A DNA stretch of 64,000 nucleotides from Virgibacillus sp. NKC19-16. GTDB lineage: Bacteria > Bacillota > Bacilli > Bacillales > Amphibacillaceae. The position numbers and the translations under genes are program-made. The notes under the pieces are model-generated. The model was not told the origin of the DNA. It did no database searches and saw only the letters and a program-made list of their open reading frames with translations. Position 1 is the stretch's first letter. Each line of letters begins with the position of its first letter. Shown one piece after another: positions 53,705-62,171 of this stretch. The stretch is from the NCBI RefSeq assembly GCF_021560035.1, contig NZ_CP074373.1, positions 2,166,001-2,230,000 on the forward strand, in the 5' to 3' direction.

Positions 53705-53740
53705 TAACAAAACACCCTCGAGGTCCAAGGAGGGTGTTAT
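53705..53740 (-). terminator. Terminator of phoPR
   Basis: Stem AACACCCT/AGGGTGTT with a 12-base loop that can pair further, followed by UUUUGUU on the minus strand, just after the phoR stop. Confidence 0.7.
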
Positions 53741-53743
53741 CGT

Positions 53744-55117
53744 TTATTTATCAGGTTTTTTGGGCAAATACACATGGACGGTAGTTCCTTTATCTAATTC
53801 ACTGTCAATGGTAATTTCACCATTATGGACCTCAACAATATGTTTGACGATTGCCAGACCTAAACCAGTGCCGCCTGTATTTCTGCTCCGTGCTTTGTCA
53901 ACTCGATAAAATCGTTCAAATATGCGTGTGAGTAACTTCTGCTCAATACCAATTCCGGTATCCGCAACTTGAATGTGTACATATTCCTCTGTAGCATCTA
54001 CCTGTAACAATACTTCACCGTTTTCCGGTGTATAGTGAAAGGCATTATCCAAAAGATTAATAAATACTTGCTTGATTCTTCCTCTGTCAGCAATAAAGGA
54101 AATCTCCTCGACATTGCTCGAAAGTTTTAACCGTTTTTGTTTTGCTTTAAACTCAAGTGCGGGTACAACTTCTTCTGCTAACGTTTTTGTGTGTACTTCT
54201 GTTAAGTCAAGTTGAAAGTCCTCCCGCTCCAATTTGGATAATGTCAATAAATCCTCAATGAGCAGTTGCAGACGATGGCTTTCATTGTAGATAAGCCCCG
54301 TAAATTCGCCTCTTGCTTCATCATCATCAAATTCACTGTCCATCAGAGTTTCTGCAAAGCCTTTGATCGAAGTAATAGGCGTTTTTAATTCATGCGACAC
54401 ATTTGCAACAAAGTCTTTGCGCATCAGTTCCAGTTTTTTCATCTCCGTAATATCATATAATACAAGCACGGCACCTTTTAACATATTTCGTTCGTCAAAA
54501 ACTGGTGCACCAACAATTTCTAAATAATGTTTATGGACACCTCTATAATGCGTGAACGATTCTTTCATGTTTTTCTCATATAAAAATGTATTTTGCACTG
54601 CTTCATGAATAATTTGATTATCTACCACTTCATAATAAAGATACCCAACGTAATCCTTCGATGTTTTCCCAAACAAAGAAATAAATTTACGATTTACAAG
54701 ATGAATATAGCCTTTTTCATCAATAAGTACTAACCCACTTTCCATATTATCAATGACAGAAGACAATTGACTTGAATGCATTTGCTCCTGGATGGAAAGT
54801 TCACTTAAATTGCGTGCCAACTGATTAACTTTACTGCTTAACTCACCGATATCTCCGTGTTCAGTATGTTGGAATCTAGCCCGGTAATTACCTTTAACCA
54901 TTTCATCAACTGTTTTTGTCACCTTTTTTATCGGTTTTATATATCTATCATAAATATGACGCATCACGATCACTAAAATGATATATAACGTCAATAATAC
55001 TGCAAATAGCAGTATATAATTGTCGGTCAGCAGGCTCAAGACGAATCCTGTAACTGCTAATAAGATGAATATACCTGATACATACGTGATTAATGGTTTT
55101 GTAAATAACGCCTTCAT
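53744..55117 (-). CDS. phoR: Phosphate sensor kinase PhoR, short form
   Basis: Sensor histidine kinase of the phosphate-starvation response. The 457 residues have two membrane helices (about 10-30 and 34-54) joined by only a few residues (TDN), a HAMP-like linker (55-107), a cytoplasmic PAS (about 115-215), HisKA with FVANVSHELKTPI, and an HATPase domain (VFINLLDNAFHYTPEN, VADTGIGIEQ, GTGLGLAIVKH). B. subtilis PhoR (about 579 residues) has an extracellular PDC/PAS domain between the helices; it is absent here. Overlaps phoP as ATGA. Confidence 0.93.
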   Translation of the reverse strand: MKALFTKPLITYVSGIFILLAVTGFVLSLLTDNYILLFAVLLTLYIILVIVMRHIYDRYIKPIKKVTKTVDEMVKGNYRARFQHTEHGDIGELSSKVNQLARNLSELSIQEQMHSSQLSSVIDNMESGLVLIDEKGYIHLVNRKFISLFGKTSKDYVGYLYYEVVDNQIIHEAVQNTFLYEKNMKESFTHYRGVHKHYLEIVGAPVFDERNMLKGAVLVLYDITEMKKLELMRKDFVANVSHELKTPITSIKGFAETLMDSEFDDDEARGEFTGLIYNESHRLQLLIEDLLTLSKLEREDFQLDLTEVHTKTLAEEVVPALEFKAKQKRLKLSSNVEEISFIADRGRIKQVFINLLDNAFHYTPENGEVLLQVDATEEYVHIQVADTGIGIEQKLLTRIFERFYRVDKARSRNTGGTGLGLAIVKHIVEVHNGEITIDSELDKGTTVHVYLPKKPDK

Positions 55118-55806
55118 GTTAGTGGCTCCTCTAATTTATAGCCAAGCCCTCTTACTGTTTTAATATACGTGGGCTTTTTAGTAGTTGGTTCAATCTTATC
55201 TCGCAGGTGACTTATGTGTACATCGACAATTCTTGTGTCTCCAATAAAGTCATAATCCCAAATTCGATTGAGCAGTTGATCTCTCGATATAACCTTCCCC
55301 TTATGCTTTGCGAGATAGAATAAAAGTTCAAATTCTTTTCTAGTAAATGTTATAATCTCATCATCCATTTCTGCTTCATACCGTTCAGGAAAAATAACTA
55401 AATCACCTACACGTACCGTCTTATATGTAGGCTGTTCCCTGTTTGTTCTTCTTAAAATCGCCTTTACCCGGGCAACAACTTCTTTAGGACTGAACGGTTT
55501 GGTTAGATAATCGTCCGCGCCAAGTTCCAAGCCTAATATTTTGTCAAACTCATCATCTCTTGCTGTTAACATTAAAATGGGAGTTTCGATTTTATTACTT
55601 CGTAAATGTTTACATACCTCCATCCCATCCATCCCCGGAAGCATTAAATCAAGTATAATAAGGTCATAATCATTTTCTTCAACCTTCTTAACTGCTTCTA
55701 ATCCATCATAGGCTACATCCGTCTGAAACCCAGCTCTCTCCACATTGTAGTTTACCAATGTAACAATAGACGATTCATCATCAACAATAAGAATTTTTTG
55801 CTCCAT
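55114..55806 (-). CDS. phoP: Phosphate response regulator PhoP
   Basis: OmpR-family regulator of phosphate-starvation genes. The 230 residues comprise a receiver (phospho-Asp in DLIILDLMLPGMDGM, Lys in LTKPFSPKE, acidic DDES at the start) and a winged-helix DNA-binding domain (ISRDQLLNRIWDYDFIGDTRIVDVHISHLRDKIEP). I use the ATG at 55804-55806, nine bases from GGGG, giving the family start MEQKILIVDDE; another ATG lies 15 bases upstream. Coupled to phoR. Confidence 0.95.
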   Translation of the reverse strand: MEQKILIVDDESSIVTLVNYNVERAGFQTDVAYDGLEAVKKVEENDYDLIILDLMLPGMDGMEVCKHLRSNKIETPILMLTARDDEFDKILGLELGADDYLTKPFSPKEVVARVKAILRRTNREQPTYKTVRVGDLVIFPERYEAEMDDEIITFTRKEFELLFYLAKHKGKVISRDQLLNRIWDYDFIGDTRIVDVHISHLRDKIEPTTKKPTYIKTVRGLGYKLEEPLT

Positions 55807-55932
55807 TATTTTAATCCCCATTTCCTAATAAACCCTTTGCTACTTTCATTCTACATTGAAGGAAGGAAAAAGTGAATAATTGTAAATAAAAATTTACAAT
55901 TTAAACGTATTGCCCGTAACTAATATGCTTTT

Positions 55933-56409
55933 TCAGAAAAAGTTATCCAATGAGCTTGCTGTTAACGTATTTGGATTGCTGGGAGGAGATACATATAGTT
56001 TTCCATTCACAACTTCCTCGCCATTCGTATCAAAGCCAATGACTGATAAAGCTACTTTATGGTTGTCTTTGTCAATTGCAATAATTTCAATCGTAAGCGT
56101 CACCTCTGCATCATGCAGCACAGGGTTTGGAAAAATCATTTCATGCTGGGTGATATGACTCCCCGGGCCAGGCAGATGCATGGAAATTATAGAAGATACC
56201 ATTCCATATAACATAACAGAAGGTATGATAGGTTGCTTATATCCTGTTTGGGATGCATAATCATGCTGAATGTACAGTGGATTCGCATCATTTGTTAACC
56301 CTAAGAATAACAACAAATCTTTATCCTCAATCTTTTTAACCGCTGTATAGGTATCACCTATCTTTAACTCACTCATTACTTTGCCCAGCTTTCGTTTTTT
56401 ACCGATCAA
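55933..56409 (-). CDS. MaoC-like hotdog-fold dehydratase, probable
   Basis: A 158-residue protein with the MaoC/PhaJ hydratase pattern: LFLGLTNDANPLYIQHDYASQTGYKQPIIPSVMLYGM, about residues 40-75. In (R)-specific enoyl-CoA hydratases the motif is D-x-N-P-(I/L)-H; here D is kept but the His position reads Tyr (NPLY), so catalysis may differ. Start is TTG 56407-56409 nine bases after GGAGGTGA; an in-frame ATG upstream is part of that ribosome site. It lies between phoP and mdh, where B. subtilis has no gene. Confidence 0.7.
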   Translation of the reverse strand: MIGKKRKLGKVMSELKIGDTYTAVKKIEDKDLLLFLGLTNDANPLYIQHDYASQTGYKQPIIPSVMLYGMVSSIISMHLPGPGSHITQHEMIFPNPVLHDAEVTLTIEIIAIDKDNHKVALSVIGFDTNGEEVVNGKLYVSPPSNPNTLTASSLDNFF

Positions 56410-56463
56410 GGTAATCACCTCCATATATGTAAGCGTTTTCTATTATAACAAAAATTTTCAAAT

Positions 56464-56507
56464 AAAAAAAGCCTCTTACAACATAATGTGTTATAAGAAG
56501 CTTTTTT
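56464..56507. terminator. Bidirectional terminator, originally that of citZ-icd-mdh
   Basis: AAAAAAGC, one bulge, TCTTA-CAACA paired with TGTTATAAGAAGCTTTTTT. It stands 8 bases from the left target-site copy of element B, separated from mdh only by that insertion. Confidence 0.8.
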
Positions 56508-56515
56508 ATCATTCA

Positions 56516-56523
56516 TTTATTTT
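56516..56523. repeat. Target-site duplication, left copy (element B)
   Basis: TTTATTTT, identical to 56901-56908. Confidence 0.85.
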
Positions 56524-56900
56524 GGCTGTTTTCTAAAAGTTTGTTGTTTACGCAAAAGATATAAACTGCGAAGTAATTACTGCTTAATAAGTATTTGCAA
56601 TAATCGCCGTCCGGGATCGCTCAGGGCGGATGCTTTCCGCGGGAGTCACCACCCTTCGCTCACCCGGGCTGGTAAAGTGGTCCATTCTTAATATAGTATA
56701 TCAGCAGAAACCGGAATAACAGCGGAGGAAATACACGGAGACTCCGGCGGGAGGAAAGGCATAGGTGAGACCCCGAAGTGCGATAGCACGAGGGGGCTCA
56801 CCAGCCGCCCGCGGAAAGCGTAGTGTATTTCCGTAGCGATAGTCTGAGTCGCATTTTTAATCAACTGCTAGGATAAGCAACAAAACTTACGAAAAGAGCC
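56524..56900. mobile_element. MITE-like element, copy B (377 bases)
   Basis: Ends read GGCTGTTTTCTAAAAG inward from 56524 and GGCTCTTTTCGTAAG inward from 56900 on the other strand, an imperfect terminal inverted repeat of about 27. Inside are the GC-rich module shared with copy A (56716-56850, reversed), an AT-rich spacer, and a short version of the second module (56600-56680) with CCGTCCGGGATCG. Perfect 8-bp target copies, TTTATTTT, flank it. No coding frame. It lacks the extra segment carrying the twin hairpins of copy A. Confidence 0.88.
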
Positions 56901-56908
56901 TTTATTTT
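56901..56908. repeat. Target-site duplication, right copy (element B)
   Basis: TTTATTTT; includes the mdh stop codon (56902-56904). Confidence 0.85.
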
Positions 56909-57840
56909 AGTACATCAAGAACATTTTTAACAGATGCTGCTGATTTATCCAGTTGTTCTTTTTCTTCGTCGGTTAAATCTAATTCAATGATTTCTTCGAT
57001 TCCTTTTCCGCCCAGTACTGTTGGTACACCAAGGTAAATATCGGAATAACCGTATTCCCCTTCCAGATAAGCAATGGATGGAAGCACACGTCGCTGATCT
57101 TTGAGAATTGCTTCTGCCATAACGGTTAGCGATGCAGCAGGAGCATAGTATGCACTGCCATTACCAAGCAGGCCTACAATTTCTCCCCCGCCTTTTCGTG
57201 TACGATCAACTATTTCATCCAAACGATCTTTGGAAATCAATTTTTCCAGTGGGATGCCTCCAGCATAGGAATAACGAATTAAAGGAACCATATCGTCTCC
57301 ATGTCCACCTAACACAAACCCTGTAATGTCTTTAACAGACAGGTTTAGTTCTTGTGCTACAAATGCGCGGAAACGGGAAGTATCCAGTACACCGGATTGC
57401 CCGATAACACGCTCTTTCGGAAAACCTGATTCTTTAAACACCGAATATGTCATTGCATCAACCGGGTTTGTCAAGACAACAATATACGTTTCAGGTGAAT
57501 ATTTTACAATTTCGCTTGTAACAGATTTCATGATTTTTGCATTTGTGTTTACAAGATCATCACGAGTCATGCCCGGCTTACGAGCGATACCTGCAGTAAT
57601 AATGACTAAATCAGAATCCTTTGTATCTGCATAATTGGAAGTCCCTTTAACAATAGCGTCAAATCCTTGAGCAGGACTGGCTTCAAGCATATCAAGAGCC
57701 TTTCCTTTTGTTGGATCTTCCATATCTGGAATGTCTACCAGTACAACATCTCCCAGTTCTTTTTGTGCCATCATTAGCGCCGTAGTGGCACCGGTGAAGC
57801 CTGATCCGATTACTGAGATTTTATTTCTTTTTATTGCCAT
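56902..57840 (-). CDS. mdh: Malate dehydrogenase
   Basis: NAD-dependent oxidation of malate to oxaloacetate, LDH-like family. The 312 residues show the dinucleotide fold [15 protein letters not shown], the catalytic region [21 protein letters not shown] (Arg substrate residues), [23 protein letters not shown] and the active-site His in [12 protein letters not shown]. Last gene of citZ-icd-mdh; its stop codon is within the duplicated target of the mobile element downstream. ATG follows AGGAG at ten bases. Confidence 0.97.
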   Translation of the reverse strand: MAIKRNKISVIGSGFTGATTALMMAQKELGDVVLVDIPDMEDPTKGKALDMLEASPAQGFDAIVKGTSNYADTKDSDLVIITAGIARKPGMTRDDLVNTNAKIMKSVTSEIVKYSPETYIVVLTNPVDAMTYSVFKESGFPKERVIGQSGVLDTSRFRAFVAQELNLSVKDITGFVLGGHGDDMVPLIRYSYAGGIPLEKLISKDRLDEIVDRTRKGGGEIVGLLGNGSAYYAPAASLTVMAEAILKDQRRVLPSIAYLEGEYGYSDIYLGVPTVLGGKGIEEIIELDLTDEEKEQLDKSAASVKNVLDVLK

Positions 57841-57862
57841 TGTACGTCAGTCTCCTATCCAA

Positions 57863-59134
57863 TTAGTCCATGTTTTTAATTAATTCATTACCAAATTCGG
57901 ATGTTTTAACCTCCGTAGCACCATCCATCAATCTTGCAAAATCATATGTCACAACTTTAGACGCAATTGTTTTATCCATTGCTTTTGTAATTAAATCTGC
58001 TGCTTCTCTCCATCCAAGATGCTCCAGCATTAATACTGCTGAAAGTACGACAGATGAAGGATTCACTTTATCCATTCCTGCATATTTTGGTGCAGTTCCA
58101 TGTGTTGCCTCAAAAATCGCATGGCCTGTATCATAGTTAATATTTGCACCAGGCGCAATTCCGATTCCGCCAACTTGTGCTGCTAAGGCATCAGAGATAT
58201 AGTCCCCATTCAAGTTCATTGATGCTACAACATCAAATTCTTTCGGGCGTGTTAAAATCTGTTGCAGGAAAATATCGGCGATTGCATCTTTAACAAGAAT
58301 TTTTCCGGCAGCCACTGCTTCGTCTTGCGCCTTATTAGCTGCATCTTTTCCATCACGCTCAACAATGCGATCATATTCTGCCCATGTAAAGGTTTTGTCG
58401 CCATATTCTTCTTCCGCTACTTCATAGCCCCACGCTTTAAACGCACCTTCTGTATATTTCATGATGTTACCTTTATGTACTAAAGTAACACTCTTGCGAC
58501 CTTCGTTTAATGCATAGTCAATACTGGAACGTACTAAACGTTTTGTTCCTTCTTCAGATACCGGTTTCACTCCGATACCAGACGTTTCAGGAAAACGAAT
58601 ATTTTTTACATCCATTTCATTTTTAAGAAACTCAATCACTTTTTTAACTTCAGCGGAACCTTTCTGCCATTCAATACCAGCATATATGTCCTCTGTGTTT
58701 TCACGGAAAATAACCATATCAACTTCTTCCGGGCGTTTAACAGGGGATGGAACACCACTGAAATAGCGAACAGGACGCAGGCATGTGAATAAATCCAACT
58801 CCTGGCGCAATGCAACATTCAGGGAACGAATTCCTCCACCAATTGGAGTCGTGAGTGGGCCTTTAATCGCAATTTTGTATTCATTGATGGTGTCCAAGGT
58901 TTCCTGTGGCAACCACTCACCCGTTTTGTCATATGCTTTTTGTCCGGCTAACACTTCGGTCCAATCAATTTTTTTCTTGCCATTGTACGCTTTATCTACG
59001 GATGCTTCGATAACATTTCTTGCCGCTGCCCAAATATCCGGGCCAGTTCCATCTCCTTCAATAAAAGGAATGATCGGATTGTCCGGTACTTGCATCTTTC
59101 CATTTTCAACGATAATCTTTTCTCCTTGTGCCAT
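57863..59134 (-). CDS. icd: NADP-dependent isocitrate dehydrogenase
   Basis: Converts isocitrate to 2-oxoglutarate. The 423-residue product has the substrate loop [12 protein letters not shown] (with the Ser phosphorylated in E. coli), [14 protein letters not shown], the catalytic [39 protein letters not shown] and the cofactor region [15 protein letters not shown]. Signature order and length match. AGGAGG precedes the ATG by about nine bases. 89 bases from citZ. Confidence 0.97.
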   Translation of the reverse strand: MAQGEKIIVENGKMQVPDNPIIPFIEGDGTGPDIWAAARNVIEASVDKAYNGKKKIDWTEVLAGQKAYDKTGEWLPQETLDTINEYKIAIKGPLTTPIGGGIRSLNVALRQELDLFTCLRPVRYFSGVPSPVKRPEEVDMVIFRENTEDIYAGIEWQKGSAEVKKVIEFLKNEMDVKNIRFPETSGIGVKPVSEEGTKRLVRSSIDYALNEGRKSVTLVHKGNIMKYTEGAFKAWGYEVAEEEYGDKTFTWAEYDRIVERDGKDAANKAQDEAVAAGKILVKDAIADIFLQQILTRPKEFDVVASMNLNGDYISDALAAQVGGIGIAPGANINYDTGHAIFEATHGTAPKYAGMDKVNPSSVVLSAVLMLEHLGWREAADLITKAMDKTIASKVVTYDFARLMDGATEVKTSEFGNELIKNMD

Positions 59135-59223
59135 AAAAAAATACCTCCTAGTAATGTTTGTATCGTTAGTTTAACATATCATAGTTTTTCAGTACGATCG
59201 CTTGTCCTTTGCATACAGTTTTT

Positions 59224-60342
59224 TCACTTACGATCTTCAATCTTTACATATTCCGGTGATTTCGGCCCTACATACTCAGCGCGCGGACGAATGAGGCGGT
59301 TGTTATCATATTGTTCCAGAATATGAGCTAACCAGCCGGACATACGGCTAACTGTGAATAACGGTGTGAACAGATCATGATCAATTCCCAGGCTGTGATA
59401 AACTGAAGCAGAATAAAAATCCACATTTGCCGGTAGGCCTTTATGCTCTTTAATATAATCTTCAATCTTCACAGACATATTGTACCATTTATCTTCTCCG
59501 GAAACTTTTGCCAGCTCTTTCGACATCTCTCTTAAATACTTGGCACGTGGGTCACCATTTTCATATACACGATGTCCCATTCCCATGATTTTTTCTTTGT
59601 TTTTAAACTTTTCATCGATGTAAGGGATTGCATTTTCTATTTCACCGATACTAGTGAGCATTTCCATAACACGCTCATTTGCACCGCCATGTAGCGGCCC
59701 TTTTAGTGCTCCAATTGCTGCTGTAACGCCGGAATAGATATCTGATAATGTTGCAACACATACTCTGGCAGTAAACGTGGAGGCATTTAGCTCATGATCG
59801 GCATGAAGTACTAATGCCTTATTAATAGCTTCCACTTCAATGTCTTTTGGATCTTCACCATTAAGCATGTATAAGAAATTTTCTGCATACCCATAATCCT
59901 TTTTCGGGTTCACTGGCTCTTTGCCTTGACGTATTCTTGCAAATGCAGTCACAATTGTTGGAACTTTTGCCTGTATACGGATAGCTTTTTGTTTATTCGC
60001 CTTCTCTTCCATTACATCCGCCTGCTCGTCATATAATCCAAGCAGGGAAATGGCAGTACGTACTGCCGCCATTGGATGAACGGTTGATAAATCATAGGAA
60101 CGCAGGTGATCAATAATTGCCTCAGGTAATTCCATATTTGTGGCAAGTTCTGTTTTAAATGTATCTAATTCCGATTTGTTTGGTAGCTTTTGATTCCATA
60201 ATAAATAAACTACTTCTTCGAAACTGGAATTCTCAGCTAAATCGTCAATCTTATAGCCAACGTAAGTTAGTTGATCATCAATAATGGAACTGATAGACGA
60301 TTGAGTTGCTACAACCCCTTCGAGACCTTTGGTTGATGTCAT
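59224..60342 (-). CDS. citZ: Citrate synthase
   Basis: Condenses oxaloacetate with acetyl-CoA. The 372-residue Gram-positive type has GLEGVVATQSSISSIIDDQLTYVGY at the start, HADHELNASTFTARV (catalytic His), GPLHGGANERVMEM, MGMGHRVYENGDPRAKYLREMS and DFYSASVYHSLGIDHDLFTPLFTVSRMSGW. First gene of citZ-icd-mdh. AAGGAG lies ten bases upstream of the ATG. Named citZ by synteny with icd and mdh. Confidence 0.96.
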   Translation of the reverse strand: MTSTKGLEGVVATQSSISSIIDDQLTYVGYKIDDLAENSSFEEVVYLLWNQKLPNKSELDTFKTELATNMELPEAIIDHLRSYDLSTVHPMAAVRTAISLLGLYDEQADVMEEKANKQKAIRIQAKVPTIVTAFARIRQGKEPVNPKKDYGYAENFLYMLNGEDPKDIEVEAINKALVLHADHELNASTFTARVCVATLSDIYSGVTAAIGALKGPLHGGANERVMEMLTSIGEIENAIPYIDEKFKNKEKIMGMGHRVYENGDPRAKYLREMSKELAKVSGEDKWYNMSVKIEDYIKEHKGLPANVDFYSASVYHSLGIDHDLFTPLFTVSRMSGWLAHILEQYDNNRLIRPRAEYVGPKSPEYVKIEDRK

Positions 60343-60374
60343 AACAGACCCTCTCCTTTTTCTTAAATTAATGG

Positions 60375-60403
60375 TTATAACAGATTCGACAATTTTCTAT
60401 CAA
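60375..60403 (-). promoter_or_regulatory. Candidate promoter of citZ-icd-mdh
   Basis: Minus strand TTGATA (60398-60403), 17 bases, TTATAA (60375-60380), within the 279-base gap to ytvI. I see no clear CcpC or CcpA box in this gap. Confidence 0.4.
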
Positions 60404-60621
60404 ATAGCCATCCCCCTAGGACAATTATAATGTATTTTGAAAGTAATGTGAATTGAAATCGATTAATTTTATCAAGAAAAAATAATTTACTTCCAAATAA
60501 ACTCTATTATTCCATTTTATGGGAAATAAATCAATCTATGTAACTGCCTTTCTGAATGTCTATTTCCCTCATTTTTATCATATAAAACATAATACAAGCT
60601 TTTTAAAAATGGGGTAAAAAT

Positions 60622-61728
60622 ATGTCCAAGTCCTTCTTATTTAAAATCCTAAGAGTTCTCTTTCTTATTATCACTGTGTTTATCAGCTACCTGCTAATAC
60701 AATATACGTTTCCAATCTTATATCCAATTTTAGTGGCAATGGTTATGTCCTATCTCATTAACCCATTTGTAAACCTTTTGGAAAACAAGCTTAAATTTCC
60801 CAGACCGGTTGCGGCAATCACAGTTATTAGTACAATGTTTGGCATCGTGATTAGTGCGATATTTCTTATTGTTGCAGAAGTCATTCAGGGAACAGCTTAT
60901 TTAGCAAATAAAATCCCTGAACAATTTCATGCATTTATCACGTATATGGAGGATTTTTTTAATACGACAATCCTTCCTATTTACGAGAAGTTGTTGTCTT
61001 TTTTTCATACACTTGATCCATCCCAGCAACTAAACATTCAAGAACATATACAACAACTCGCTAGTCATATTGCTACAACAGGCGCAACATTCTTGCAGGA
61101 TTTCTTATTGAAAATACCTGATTTTATAACCATGCTTCCTAATTCACTAACTGTTTTCGTATTTATTGTCTTAGCTACATTTCTGATCACAAATGACTGG
61201 TATAGGCTGGAGAAATCCACTAAAAAAATAATACCATCTTCTGTAAAGACATCAACCGGGCATGTGTTAAAACATCTTAAGAAGGCAATGTTTGGATTCG
61301 CTAAAGCACAATTAATACTCATTTCCATTACAGCCGGTATTATTTTCATCGGGTTATTATTTTTTCAAGTCGAACATGCTTTAACAATTGCATTGCTAGC
61401 TTCTGCTGCTGACCTGCTGCCATATGTTGGAACAGGAATTATATTTATACCATGGATTATTTATTTGTTTATTACAGGTGAATATTCAATGACGATCAGC
61501 TTGATCCTTTTATATATGTTCATTATTGTACTACGTCAAATTCTGGAGCCAAAAATCCTGTCCACCAGTATTGGATTACATCCGCTTGCTGCACTCGTAG
61601 CATTATTTATAGGTCTTCAGCTGTGGGGATTTATAGGGATAATAGTTGCCCCCATTCTCCTGGTTGTATTAAATGCGTTTCACCAGGCCGGTGTCACGAA
61701 GCAACTATGGCTATTTATTAAAGGTTAA
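60622..61728 (+). CDS. ytvI: YtvI, AI-2E/permease family membrane protein
   Basis: A 368-residue polytopic protein of the AI-2E transporter (UPF0118) family. About seven to eight helices: 8-28, 32-52, 65-90, 180-200, 230-255, 262-290, 300-330 and 335-360, with a long hydrophilic region between (near 100-175). It has the typical LPYVGTGIIFIPWIIY and ILEPKILSTSIGLHPLAALVALFIG. Function in Bacillus is not established; members of the family export small molecules or ions. GGGG precedes the ATG. Plus strand, convergent with fxsA; the two stops are two bases apart. Confidence 0.88.
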   Translation: MSKSFLFKILRVLFLIITVFISYLLIQYTFPILYPILVAMVMSYLINPFVNLLENKLKFPRPVAAITVISTMFGIVISAIFLIVAEVIQGTAYLANKIPEQFHAFITYMEDFFNTTILPIYEKLLSFFHTLDPSQQLNIQEHIQQLASHIATTGATFLQDFLLKIPDFITMLPNSLTVFVFIVLATFLITNDWYRLEKSTKKIIPSSVKTSTGHVLKHLKKAMFGFAKAQLILISITAGIIFIGLLFFQVEHALTIALLASAADLLPYVGTGIIFIPWIIYLFITGEYSMTISLILLYMFIIVLRQILEPKILSTSIGLHPLAALVALFIGLQLWGFIGIIVAPILLVVLNAFHQAGVTKQLWLFIKG

Positions 61729-61730
61729 TG

Positions 61731-62120
61731 TCACCATCTGCGATAAATGATTGTGCTTTTATCCATCATCCGCTTGATAAACTTTCGTATACTGTTCTTG
61801 AACAGTTTCCGGGTGACTGGAATAACGAGCAAGAATCCGACCGTATCTGTTATAAAACCTGGTGTGAATAAAAACACCGCACCAATAAAAATACAAATGC
61901 CGTCAATGATATACTCGGTCGGAGCTTCTCCGTTATTCATGGAAAACCGCGCGCGGTTCCATACTTCTATTCCCTGTTGTTTCGCAAGCATAACACCAAT
62001 AATTCCTGTTAGAACAATGATCACGACCACCCACCATGGACCGATCATGTCGCCAATCCAAATAAAAACTCCAATTTCCAGTGCGGACATAAGTAATAAT
62101 GTTAGCAGTAGCCACCTCAT
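61731..62120 (-). CDS. fxsA: FxsA family membrane protein
   Basis: A 129-residue inner-membrane protein of the FxsA family, named for its effect on phage T7 exclusion in E. coli. Three hydrophobic segments are visible (residues 3-22, 26-45 and 75-105), with WVVVIIVLTGIIGVMLAKQQGIEVW and GAVFLFTPGFITDTVGFLLVIP matching the family. The C-terminal tail is basic. Known as ytzA in B. subtilis, beside pyk. Molecular function is unknown. Confidence 0.88.
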   Translation of the reverse strand: MRWLLLTLLLMSALEIGVFIWIGDMIGPWWVVVIIVLTGIIGVMLAKQQGIEVWNRARFSMNNGEAPTEYIIDGICIFIGAVFLFTPGFITDTVGFLLVIPVTRKLFKNSIRKFIKRMMDKSTIIYRRW

Positions 62121-62171
62121 AGTTATTCACCCTTAAATTATTTACTTACAGTACATGTTGCGTTAGCTCGC

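Noticed and set aside
60440-60480. CcpA (cre)-like TTGAAATCGATTAA upstream of citZ
   Set aside because: At least three mismatches at conserved positions of the cre consensus, so not reported as a site.
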